Shown one piece after another: positions 1 through 5,774 of a stretch of 7,023 nucleotides of DNA; positions within the stretch are counted from its first letter, which is position 1, and the number at the start of each line of letters is the position of its first letter. This stretch comes from Xanthobacteraceae bacterium. Lineage in GTDB: Bacteria > Pseudomonadota > Alphaproteobacteria > Rhizobiales > Xanthobacteraceae. The notes beneath the pieces were generated by a model that was not told the DNA's origin, did no database searches, and saw nothing but the letters and a program-made list of their open reading frames with translations. The DNA lies in NCBI GenBank assembly GCA_030043335.1, contig JASHXX010000199.1, forward strand, positions 1 to 7,023. Direction: 5' to 3'. A program made the translations under genes and the position numbers.

Positions 1-810
1 CACCTTCTCGGCCCATTGCCGGCTGCAGTGGTCGTCGATCACTTTCTGCTGCGACGACGACATCTGCGCGTAGGTCGACTTGTTCATCACCCAGACGAAC
101 CCCGTGGTGTAGAGCGCAGCCTCCATGTGGTACTTCGTCACCTTGTCGATGCCGAACAGCACGATCGAGCCCCAGGGGAAGGTGACGGCGTCGGCGACGC
201 CTTTTTCCAGGACGTCGCGCACCTCCGGCGCCGACGCTTGCACATTGGTGCCGCCGAGCTCGGTGACAAGCGAGGCCATCGTCGCGTGCGCCGGGCGGAT
301 CTTCATGCCTTTGATGTCGGCGGGCACCATGATTTTCTTGCTGCGCGAATGAAACGTGCCGGGATCGTGCGCGAAAGCGAAGCAGAACTTGACGTCCTTC
401 ATCTCCTTTTCGGCGTATCTGCGATACCAGTCGTCGAGCGCCTCGGAGCCGCCTTTGGCGTTGGCGAGCATGAACGGCACGTTGGCGGCGTCGAAGATCG
501 GGAACCGGCCGGGCTGGTAGCCCGGGCTCACATAGGTGACGTCGGCGATGCCGTCGCGCGCCATGTCGTAATGGTCGAACGCCTTGCCGAGCTGCTGCGC
601 CGGATAGACCTTGTATTTGATGGTGCCGCTGGAATCCTTCTCGATCGAGGCGCCCCACTCTTCCATCGACTTCTGCAGCGGATGCGATGGCGGCACCCAG
701 TGCGACAACTTGAGCTCGAAGCTCTTGTCCTCCGCCGAGGCGGCGCCGAGCCCGCAGGCGAGGACGAGCATCGTCAGGCCGCAGAGCTCTGTCAGGCGCA
801 GCCGGTGCAT
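1..810 (-). CDS. TRAP transporter solute-binding protein, DctP family (C-terminus outside window)
   Basis: This is the periplasmic substrate-binding subunit of a tripartite ATP-independent periplasmic (TRAP) uptake system, which would deliver an organic acid or similar anion to DctQ/DctM-type membrane partners. The first 270 residues are visible of a family length usually near 330-350. Residues 1-26 form a signal peptide: basic start, hydrophobic core, then Ala-Ser-Ala before Glu-Asp, so cleavage after residue 26 is likely. A VLAC at 16-19 resembles a lipobox but has a poor -2 residue. The mature part starts with FELKLSHWVPPSHPL, typical of DctP proteins. GMKIRP at 168-173 contains Arg172, in the position of the conserved arginine that binds the substrate carboxylate. 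FPWGS at 211-215 and the GFVWVMNK stretch at 237-244 also fit the family. The start is ATG at 808-810, supported by AGGGAGA (816-822) five bases upstream. Any DctQ/DctM genes would lie to the left, outside the window. The substrate cannot be told from the sequence. Confidence 0.9.
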   Translation of the reverse strand, partial: MHRLRLTELCGLTMLVLACGLGAASAEDKSFELKLSHWVPPSHPLQKSMEEWGASIEKDSSGTIKYKVYPAQQLGKAFDHYDMARDGIADVTYVSPGYQPGRFPIFDAANVPFMLANAKGGSEALDDWYRRYAEKEMKDVKFCFAFAHDPGTFHSRSKKIMVPADIKGMKIRPAHATMASLVTELGGTNVQASAPEVRDVLEKGVADAVTFPWGSIVLFGIDKVTKYHMEAALYTTGFVWVMNKSTYAQMSSSQQKVIDDHCSRQWAEKV

Positions 811-845
811 GGCGTTCTCCCTATGGTTATTAGTTTCATTCCGAA

Positions 846-867
846 CTTTTGCATTTAATCGCAAAAG
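846..867. repeat. Inverted repeat, 7-base arms with an 8-base spacer
   Basis: CTTTTGC at 846-852 is matched by its exact reverse complement GCAAAAG at 861-867, with ATTTAATC between. It lies 36 bases upstream of the TRAP binding protein start codon, inside an AT-rich patch, where an operator or core promoter would be expected. The spacing fits a dimeric regulator. A hairpin in the leader RNA is the alternative. The repeat is seen directly; the regulatory role is inference. Confidence 0.4.
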
Positions 868-931
868 CGCCCGACTGTACAGGCGGCCGGCCGGCGAAAG
901 GCGCGCGGCCTTCGAGCCCTGCGCGGCAGTT

Positions 932-951
932 ACAATTTTCGATAAAATTGT
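932..951. promoter_or_regulatory. AT-rich perfect inverted repeat, candidate operator
   Basis: ACAATTTT (932-939) and AAAATTGT (944-951) are exact reverse complements separated by CGAT. The 20-base element stands out as almost pure AT in GC-rich surroundings. It lies 121 bases from the TRAP gene start and 161 bases from the peptidase start. The symmetric form suits the binding site of a homodimeric transcription factor controlling one or both divergent genes. It is not followed by a T-run typical of an intrinsic terminator. The function is inferred from symmetry and position only. Confidence 0.45.
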
Positions 952-1068
952 TCGAGACCGCGTGAGAGTGCCTGCACGCTGTCAGCGATCTGTGCAGCAA
1001 AGCGCTCCGGTTTTTAACTCGGCTGCAGCAGCCGCCGGCCTATCGCGTCCCCGAACAAAAAGCCGGGA

Positions 1069-1084
1069 GAGCGCTCGAGCGCTC
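1069..1084. repeat. 16-base perfect palindrome just upstream of the peptidase gene
   Basis: GAGCGCTCGAGCGCTC reads identically on both strands. It ends 13 bases before the AGGGGA ribosome-binding site of the cysteine peptidase gene. It could be an operator near the transcription start or a GC-rich structure in the leader RNA. With no unpaired loop of its own it would fold poorly as a hairpin, so a DNA-binding site is slightly more likely. This is inference. Confidence 0.4.
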
Positions 1085-1112
1085 CACCCGCTCCGGCAGG
1101 GGACGTCAGCCG

Positions 1113-1904
1113 ATGTTGCCTCGCGTTGCGGCGAAGATTTGCGCCGCGTTCCTTATGTTCGCGTTCAGCGCTTTTGGCGCGTCGATTGCCGCGCATGCGC
1201 AATTGCGGGTCGACGTCGTTGCGCTCGATTCGGCGCTGCTCGCAAGCCCGACGCCGGCCGCGCCCGAGCCGTTCGGCCTCAAAACTGTCCCGGTGGCGTA
1301 TGGCGGGCTGCTCGCCAAGTGGAACGGCGTCGCCGCCGATATTCGCGCCGAGAGCGAGGTGTTGGCGCATTGCCGCGATCTGAGCGGGCCTTGCCCGCCG
1401 GCGGCGCAAAAATTCCTCGCCGTCATCGCCGACGGTCGCGCCCATGACGGCCGTGCGCGCATCGGCGTCGTCAACCGCGCCATCAATCTCTCGATCCGGC
1501 CGACCAGCGATCTTGCGCAATGGGGCGTGCCCGACCGCTGGAGCGCGCCGCTCGCGACCCTCACCAGCGGCCGCGGCGATTGCGAGGACTATGCCATCGC
1601 CAAATACGTAGCGCTGCGGGCGGCGGGCCTCGCCGACGACGATCTGCGCCTCGTCATCGTGCGCGATCTCGCAATGAACGAGGACCACGCCGTGTTGCTC
1701 GTCCGCTTCGATGGCAGCTGGATCGTGCTCGACAATCGCTGGCTGATGCTGGTCGCCGACAGCGAGATGCGCCGGGTGGTGCCGCTGTTCGTCCTCGCGC
1801 ATGACGGCGTCAAGCGCTTCGCCCCGGCGGCGATCGCGGAGACGCATCCGGCTGCAACGTCAGCCGACGTGACCGCCCCGGCGCCGGGTGCGCTCGCCAA
1901 CTAG
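1113..1904 (+). CDS. Secreted bacterial transglutaminase-like cysteine peptidase (BTLCP family)
   Basis: The 263-residue protein has a signal peptide: Arg4 and Lys8, a hydrophobic stretch at about 9-27, then Ala-His-Ala before Gln30, so it should be exported. The mature domain is a transglutaminase/papain-like fold with the expected triad in order: Cys157 in GRGDCEDYAIAKY, His192 in NEDHAVLLV, and Asp207 in IVLDNRW. The NxxINLSIRPTSDLAQWGVPDRWSAP segment (121-146) is characteristic of this family. Some members of the related proteobacterial group (LapG) are periplasmic proteases that cleave adhesins, but no adhesin, LapD or c-di-GMP gene is visible here, so the substrate is unknown. The start is ATG 1113, supported by AGGGGA at 1098-1103. 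About 23 Ala/Pro/Thr-rich residues follow the last conserved block and are probably disordered. The TAG stop runs into a palindromic repeat. The family call is firm; the biological role is open. Confidence 0.9.
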   Translation: MLPRVAAKICAAFLMFAFSAFGASIAAHAQLRVDVVALDSALLASPTPAAPEPFGLKTVPVAYGGLLAKWNGVAADIRAESEVLAHCRDLSGPCPPAAQKFLAVIADGRAHDGRARIGVVNRAINLSIRPTSDLAQWGVPDRWSAPLATLTSGRGDCEDYAIAKYVALRAAGLADDDLRLVIVRDLAMNEDHAVLLVRFDGSWIVLDNRWLMLVADSEMRRVVPLFVLAHDGVKRFAPAAIAETHPAATSADVTAPAPGALAN

Positions 1905-2002
1905 AGCATGATCCGCAAAAGTGGTAACCGGTTTTCCGAAAAGATCATGCTCCACTAAAGAGTTAGAGCCACGATCGCTTCAATAAGAAGCGATTGCGCT
2001 CT
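1904..2002. repeat. Composite two-hairpin dispersed repeat, possible bidirectional terminator
   Basis: The first unit has 10-base perfect arms, GAGCATGATC (1904-1913) and GATCATGCTC (1943-1952), enclosing an AACCGGTT palindrome (1926-1933). The second has ATCGCTT (1974-1980) and AAGCGAT (1988-1994) around a 7-base loop, extended by outer arms AGAGC (1965-1969) and GCTCT (1998-2002). From memory, this two-part arrangement matches an intergenic repeat found in many copies in Bradyrhizobium-like genomes; copy number here cannot be tested from one window. It fills almost the whole gap between two convergent genes. Its first base is the last base of the peptidase TAG stop, and it ends 5 bases from the ispZ stop. 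That position suits transcription termination for both genes, although no T-run follows either hairpin. Confidence 0.8.
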
Positions 2003-2007
2003 CGCGC

Positions 2008-2580
2008 TTAATCCTGCGTCGCCGGCTCGGCGGCGTATTTCCGTAGCAGCGGGTATTGCAGCGCTCCGAACAGGAAAGTGAGCGGGATCACGCCGAACGC
2101 CTTGAACGTCACCCAGGTATCGGTCGAGGCGTTGCGCCAGACGATCTCGTTGAGCGCGGCGAGCGCAAAGAAAAACACCGCCCAGCGCACCGTCAGCTTG
2201 CGCCAGCCCGCCTCGGTGAGGTGGAACAGCGAATCGAACAGGACGCCGAGCAATGGCTTGTTGAACAAAAGCCCGCCGGTGAGCACCGCGCCGAACAGCG
2301 CATAGATGATGGTCGGCTTGATCTTGATGAAGAGGTCGTTGTGCAGCACGAGCGTCAAGCCGCCGAAGATGAGCACGATGACCGCGGTCACGACCGGCAT
2401 GATCGGCAGCGTCCGGGTGAGCGCATAGGAGGCCGCCAGCGCCGCGACGACCGCGACCATGAATGTCGCCGTCGCGGTGAAAATCCCGTAGCGGGCATTG
2501 ACGGCGAAAAACAGGACGAGCGGCCCGAGGTCGAAGGCGAGCTTAAGGAGCGGGTGAAGCTGCGGCTTGGCCGGGGTCAT
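2008..2580 (-). CDS. ispZ: Inner-membrane-spanning septation protein A (IspZ/YciB)
   Basis: This is a polytopic inner-membrane protein of the IspZ/YciB family, implicated in septation and envelope synthesis; its biochemical activity is unclear. From the start chosen here it has 190 residues, close to family length (179 in E. coli). It begins [24 protein letters not shown], the usual first membrane segment. Five or six hydrophobic segments follow at about 12-28, 34-54, 59-80, 90-106, 133-149 and 163-179. Signature stretches are [14 protein letters not shown] (84-97), NKPLLGVLF (107-115), [17 protein letters not shown] (121-137) and LNEIVWR (143-149). The start is uncertain. The frame is open to a GTG at 2719-2721, giving 237 residues and a GTGA overlap with the ftsY stop, but the extra N-terminus is basic, unlike the family, and its DNA contains a palindromic repeat. 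ATG 2617-2619 (203 residues, weak AGG nearby) is the main alternative. ftsY lies immediately upstream on the same strand, suggesting co-transcription. Confidence 0.88.
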   Translation of the reverse strand: MTPAKPQLHPLLKLAFDLGPLVLFFAVNARYGIFTATATFMVAVVAALAASYALTRTLPIMPVVTAVIVLIFGGLTLVLHNDLFIKIKPTIIYALFGAVLTGGLLFNKPLLGVLFDSLFHLTEAGWRKLTVRWAVFFFALAALNEIVWRNASTDTWVTFKAFGVIPLTFLFGALQYPLLRKYAAEPATQD

Positions 2581-2633
2581 GACGGGCCGGTGTGTAGCGC
2601 GCCGCCCGGTCTTTGTCATTTGCCTGTTTGCCG

Positions 2634-2667
2634 TCGTCCTGAGCTGCGCGGAGCCCGCCAAGGACGA
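2634..2667. repeat. Inverted repeat between ftsY and ispZ, probably a decayed dispersed palindromic repeat
   Basis: TCGTCCT (2634-2640) is the exact reverse complement of AGGACGA (2661-2667), with a 20-base GC-rich interior. The CTGAG just inside the left arm and CAAGGA at the right arm resemble the common alphaproteobacterial palindrome of the form CATCCTTCGAG...CTCAGGATGA, of which this would be a diverged copy. It would form a hairpin in the mRNA between ftsY and ispZ, where it could attenuate or stabilise the transcript. Its presence argues that this stretch is non-coding rather than an extended IspZ N-terminus. Confidence 0.5.
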
Positions 2668-2717
2668 TCGGCCAGGGTGCCGAGGCCCCTCACGAGTCTG
2701 CGCTGACCGCGGCTGGC

Positions 2718-3671
2718 TCACGCCGGCGGCGATTCAATCCCGGCAATGGCACGGGCAAATTCGCGTGCCGAGAACGGCGCAAGGTCCTCGACGCTCTCGC
2801 CGACGCCGATGAAGTGCACCGGCACGGCGAATTTCGCGGCGACGGCGACGAGAATGCCGCCCCGCGCGGTGCCGTCGAGCTTGGTCATCGCCAGCCCGGT
2901 AACGCCGACAGCCTTGCGGAAGATCTCGACCTGCGACAGCGCGTTCTGACCGACGGTCGCATCAAGCACCAGCAGCACCGCGTGCGGCGCCGACGCATCG
3001 GCCTTCTTGATGACCCGCACCACTTTCTCCAGCTCGCCCATCAATTCGGTGCGGTTCTGCAGCCGGCCGGCGGTGTCGACGAGGAGCACGTCGACGCCGC
3101 GCTCATGCGCCGCGCGCAGCGCGTCGAACACGAGGCCTGCGGCGTCGGCGCCAGGCGCGCCCGCGATGACGGCGGCGCCGGCGCGCTCGCCCCAGATCTT
3201 GAGCTGGTCGATGGCGGCGGCGCGGAAGGTGTCGCCGGCGGCGAGCATCACCGTGCGGCCCTCGGCGCGAAATCTTGCCGCGAGCTTGCCGATGGTCGTG
3301 GTCTTGCCGGAGCCGTTGACGCCGACGACGAGGATGACGAACGGCTTTTGGCGTGCGTCGATGGCGAACGGCCGTGCGACCGGCGCGAGCGTCTTCTCGA
3401 CTTCCGCCGCCACCACCGCCTTGACCTCCTCCGGCGAGATCGCCGCGTCAAAGCGGCCCTCGCCCAGCGCGGCGGCAATGTGACCCGCGGTATCGAGGCC
3501 GAGATCGGCGCGGATCAGCACGTCCTCGATCTCGGCGATCGTCGCGGCGTCGAGCCGGCGCTTGGCGACAAGATCGGTGATGGCGCCGCCAAGCGCGGAG
3601 GAGCTGCGCTTGAGGCCGCCGGCAAGGCGCTGCCACCAATTGCCCTTCGTTTCTGTCGTGCTGTCGTCCAT
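2718..3671 (-). CDS. ftsY: Signal recognition particle receptor FtsY (SRP GTPase)
   Basis: FtsY is the membrane-associated GTPase that docks ribosome-Ffh-4.5S RNA complexes at the Sec/YidC machinery for co-translational membrane insertion. Numbered from the ATG at 3669-3671 (317 residues), the N-terminal [15 protein letters not shown] (10-24) is the amphipathic lipid-binding helix. It leads into the N domain, including [14 protein letters not shown] (45-58), and then the G domain. GTPase motifs are clear: P-loop [10 protein letters not shown] (117-126), DTFRAAA (147-153), DTAGR (199-203), [10 protein letters not shown] (263-272) and the closing GVGE (289-292). The long acidic A domain of E. 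coli FtsY (497 residues) is absent, a common and functional arrangement. A GTG two codons upstream (3675-3677) is an alternative start; neither has a strong Shine-Dalgarno. The coding region ends 137 bases before the chosen ispZ start. Upstream, the pseudouridine synthase gene diverges across only 60 bases. Confidence 0.96.
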   Translation of the reverse strand: MDDSTTETKGNWWQRLAGGLKRSSSALGGAITDLVAKRRLDAATIAEIEDVLIRADLGLDTAGHIAAALGEGRFDAAISPEEVKAVVAAEVEKTLAPVARPFAIDARQKPFVILVVGVNGSGKTTTIGKLAARFRAEGRTVMLAAGDTFRAAAIDQLKIWGERAGAAVIAGAPGADAAGLVFDALRAAHERGVDVLLVDTAGRLQNRTELMGELEKVVRVIKKADASAPHAVLLVLDATVGQNALSQVEIFRKAVGVTGLAMTKLDGTARGGILVAVAAKFAVPVHFIGVGESVEDLAPFSAREFARAIAGIESPPA

Positions 3672-3731
3672 GTCCACGGAACTGTCGTCGTTGCGGCGCT
3701 CGTGATAGCGGTTTCGTCACGGTAGGCAAAC

Positions 3732-4529
3732 ATGACCCCGCAAGAGATGGTGTCGCGGCTCCTCTATCGCGACGGGCTGATGCTGGTGATCGACAAGCCG
3801 GCGGGCTTTGCCGTGCACCGCGGGCCCAATGGCGGCGGGAGCCTGGAAGATCATTTCGACGCCTTGCGTTTCGGCTTGCCGCGACCACCGGCGCTGGCGC
3901 ATCGCCTCGATCGCGACACCTCCGGCTGCCTCGTGCTCGGTCGCCACCGCAAAGCGCTCGCGCAGCTCGGCCGGCTCTTCAAAAACGGAGCGGTCAAGAA
4001 GACCTATTGGGCCGTGGTCGAGGGCTCGCCGGACGCGGAGGAAGGCGTGATCGAGCTTCCGCTCGGCCGCCGCGACGCGGCCCGCGGCTGGTGGATGAAG
4101 CCCGATCCGAAGGGCCAGCCGGCGCTGACCAAATGGAAGGTGATGGAGCGCTCGGCTTCCACTTCCCCCGGGAGCGGGGAGGTCGCCGGCCGTCCCTCTG
4201 CAAGCGGCGGTGATGTATTAACATGGCTCGCCCTCGAGCCGCTCACCGGGCGCACCCATCAGCTCCGTGTGCATTGCGCGGCAATGGGCTTGCCAATCTT
4301 GGGTGACGCAATCTACGGCGCGGCGCCGCGGGCGGCCGGCCCGGTCCTGCAGCTGCATGCGCGCGAGATCGTGGTGCCGCTCTACAAGAACCGGGCGCCG
4401 ATCCGGGTCAGCGCACCGCCGCCGCCGCACATGCGCGATACGCTGGCGCGGTGCGGCTGGGAGACCGAGCGCGGCGCTGCCCCCATCCTCCCTCGCGACG
4501 CGGCGGAACAACAATCAAGCCGCCAATAG
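3732..4529 (+). CDS. RluA-family RNA pseudouridine synthase
   Basis: The enzyme isomerises specific uridines to pseudouridine in rRNA or tRNA; the exact target is not readable from sequence. It has 265 residues with no N-terminal S4 domain, so it resembles the compact RluA/TruC-type members. Motif I is LVIDKPAGFAVH (18-29). The catalytic motif HRLDRDTSG (57-65) carries the nucleophilic Asp60. KTYWAVVEG (90-98), LEPLTGRTHQLRVH (168-181) and LGDAIYG (190-196) complete the fold. The start at ATG 3732 has GGTAGG (3721-3726) five bases upstream. Residues about 141-160, rich in Ser/Gly and lying between WKVMER and LTWLALEP, look like an insertion from a small repeat. The C-terminal 30 residues after PPPPHMRDTLA are probably disordered. 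The gene is divergent from ftsY and overlaps the 3' end of mtaB by 15 bases. It separates ftsY from dapF-mtaB, which are all on the other strand. Confidence 0.93.
   Translation: MTPQEMVSRLLYRDGLMLVIDKPAGFAVHRGPNGGGSLEDHFDALRFGLPRPPALAHRLDRDTSGCLVLGRHRKALAQLGRLFKNGAVKKTYWAVVEGSPDAEEGVIELPLGRRDAARGWWMKPDPKGQPALTKWKVMERSASTSPGSGEVAGRPSASGGDVLTWLALEPLTGRTHQLRVHCAAMGLPILGDAIYGAAPRAAGPVLQLHAREIVVPLYKNRAPIRVSAPPPPHMRDTLARCGWETERGAAPILPRDAAEQQSSRQ
4152..4211. repeat. Candidate in-frame repeat insertion inside the pseudouridine synthase gene
   Basis: CTTCCCC (4162-4168) faces GGGGAGG (4176-4182), seven pairs with one G-T type mismatch, around a 7-base loop. The style recalls the CTCCCC...GGGGAG intergenic palindromes scattered in many alphaproteobacterial genomes. 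In the protein it corresponds to about 20 Ser/Gly/Ala/Pro-rich residues in a loop between two strands that closely flank each other in relatives I can recall. The length is a multiple of three and no stop is introduced, so the enzyme probably still folds. The hairpin is seen directly; its origin as an inserted repeat is inference. Confidence 0.4.
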
Positions 4530-5771
4530 CCGTGTGCCGTCATGCGCGGCGATCCGCGCTTCGACGATGGCGCCGGGCGCGGCCGTCGTTGAAAGCTTGA
4601 CCGGAGTGAATTGCTCGGTGCGGCCGCGGTCTCCAGATTCGGCGAGCACGCGGCGGCGCGCGCCGATCTCGGCATCGAGATGCCGCAGCAAGGCAAGCCC
4701 GCCGCGTTCGCGCAGGCGCCGGGCGCGCTCCTTTACCAGCGGGCGCGGAAGCTGCGGCATGCGTGCAGCCGGAGTGCCCGGCCGCGGCGAGAATGGAAAG
4801 ACGTGCAAGTGGGTCAGCCCGCATTCCTCGACGAGATCGAGTGAGCGCTGGAACATGTCCTCGCTCTCGGTCGGGAACCCGGCGATCAGATCGGCGCCGA
4901 ACACCAGATCCGGCCGCAGCCGGCGCATCGACGCGCAGAAGGCGATGGCGTCCTGGCGCGAATGCCGCCGCTTCATGCGCTTGAGAATGAGATCATCGCC
5001 CGCCTGCAACGACAAATGCAGATGCGGCATCAGCCGGGCGTCGGCGGCGAAGGCATCAATGAGATCGCGATCGGCCTCGATCGAATCGATCGAGGAGAGC
5101 CGCAGCCGCTTGAGCTCGGGCACGTGTTTGAGGATCTGCTTGACCAGGGTGCCGAGCCTCGGCGCGCCGGGGAGGTCGGCGCCGTAGCTCGTGATGTCGA
5201 CGCCGGTGAGAACGACCTCGCGATAATCGTGAGCGACGAGGCGGCGCACATCTTCGACCACCGCGCCAATCGCCACCGAGCGCGAATTGCCGCGACCATA
5301 GGGAATGACGCAGAAGGTGCAGCGGTGGTCGCAGCCGTTCTGCACCTGGACGAAGGCGCGGGTACGCCCTTCTAAGCCCTCGATCAGGTGCGCGGCGGTC
5401 TCCTTGACCGCCATGATGTCGTTGACGATCGCCTTCGGCGCGCTGTCGAGGCCGAAAGCGGCTTGCGCCTCCAGCCATGACGCCGCGCTGAGCTTCTCGG
5501 CATTGCCGAGCACGCGGTCGGTCTCCGGCATGGCGATGAAAGTCTGCGGCTCGATCTGCGCCGCGCAGCCGGTGACCACGATCTTCGCCCGCGGCCGCTC
5601 GCGGCGCAGCGCCCGGATCGCCTGCCGCGCTTGGCGCACTGCCTCCGCCGTCACCGCACAGGTGTTGACCACCACCGTGTCGGAGAAACCGGCGTGCTCC
5701 GCCTCGCGGCGGATCACTTCCGACTCGGCGGCATTGAGCCGGCAGCCGAAGGTGACGACTTCGACGCTCAT
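4515..5771 (-). CDS. mtaB: tRNA t6A37 methylthiotransferase (MtaB-type radical SAM enzyme)
   Basis: MtaB adds a methylthio group to N6-threonylcarbamoyladenosine at position 37 of ANN-decoding tRNAs, using two [4Fe-4S] clusters and S-adenosylmethionine. The 418-residue protein shows all three domains. The UPF0004 domain at about 1-125 has cluster ligands Cys10 (TFGCRLN), Cys38 (NTCAV) and Cys69 (TGCAAQ). The radical SAM domain at about 135-365 has the CxxxCxxC triad Cys147, Cys151 and Cys154 in NGCDHRCTFCVIPYGRG. A C-terminal TRAM domain at about 370-418 contains GRTEQFTPVKL and ends HDGTRLLA. TFGCRLN and GCDHRCTFCVIP favour MtaB over MiaB or RimO. The ATG at 5769-5771 lies three bases after the dapF stop, with GGGAG in the end of dapF as a plausible ribosome-binding site, so translation is probably coupled to dapF. 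The 3' end overlaps the oppositely oriented pseudouridine synthase gene by 15 bases. Confidence 0.95.
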   Translation of the reverse strand: MSVEVVTFGCRLNAAESEVIRREAEHAGFSDTVVVNTCAVTAEAVRQARQAIRALRRERPRAKIVVTGCAAQIEPQTFIAMPETDRVLGNAEKLSAASWLEAQAAFGLDSAPKAIVNDIMAVKETAAHLIEGLEGRTRAFVQVQNGCDHRCTFCVIPYGRGNSRSVAIGAVVEDVRRLVAHDYREVVLTGVDITSYGADLPGAPRLGTLVKQILKHVPELKRLRLSSIDSIEADRDLIDAFAADARLMPHLHLSLQAGDDLILKRMKRRHSRQDAIAFCASMRRLRPDLVFGADLIAGFPTESEDMFQRSLDLVEECGLTHLHVFPFSPRPGTPAARMPQLPRPLVKERARRLRERGGLALLRHLDAEIGARRRVLAESGDRGRTEQFTPVKLSTTAAPGAIVEARIAAHDGTRLLAA

Positions 5772-5774
5772 CGT

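Larger units (their letters stand above)
811..1112. other. Divergent intergenic region with several inverted repeats
   Basis: These 302 bases separate the start of the TRAP binding protein (leftward) from the start of the cysteine peptidase (rightward), so promoters for both genes should lie here. I see no convincing small gene: reading frames crossing it are shadow frames without ribosome-binding sites. Two stretches (about 825-866 and 930-952) are markedly AT-rich against a GC-rich background, as expected for promoter or operator DNA. Inverted repeats occur at 846-867, 932-951, 1021-1033 and 1069-1084. I could not place convincing -35/-10 pairs. Confidence 0.6.

Noticed and set aside
16..858. 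280-codon plus-strand open frame opposite the TRAP binding protein
   Set aside because: The minus strand reads as a clean DctP-family protein with signal peptide and ribosome-binding site through the window edge; the plus frame has no family features.
1014..1847. 277-codon minus-strand open frame antisense to the cysteine peptidase
   Set aside because: The plus-strand gene has a signal peptide, ribosome-binding site and catalytic triad; the minus frame is a compositional shadow.
1904..2002. Reading the paired palindromes as a CRISPR array or a tRNA-like gene
   Set aside because: The two units are different in sequence, there are no regularly spaced identical repeats, and no tRNA cloverleaf or conserved tRNA boxes are present.
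2056..2706. 216-codon plus-strand charged open frame opposite ispZ
   Set aside because: It is a Glu/Arg/His-rich antisense product of a membrane-protein gene; the minus strand carries the IspZ signatures.
2814..3725. 303-codon plus-strand open frame antisense to ftsY
   Set aside because: It lies entirely opposite ftsY, whose GTPase motifs are all intact; the product is Arg/Gly/Asp-rich with no recognisable fold or ribosome-binding site.
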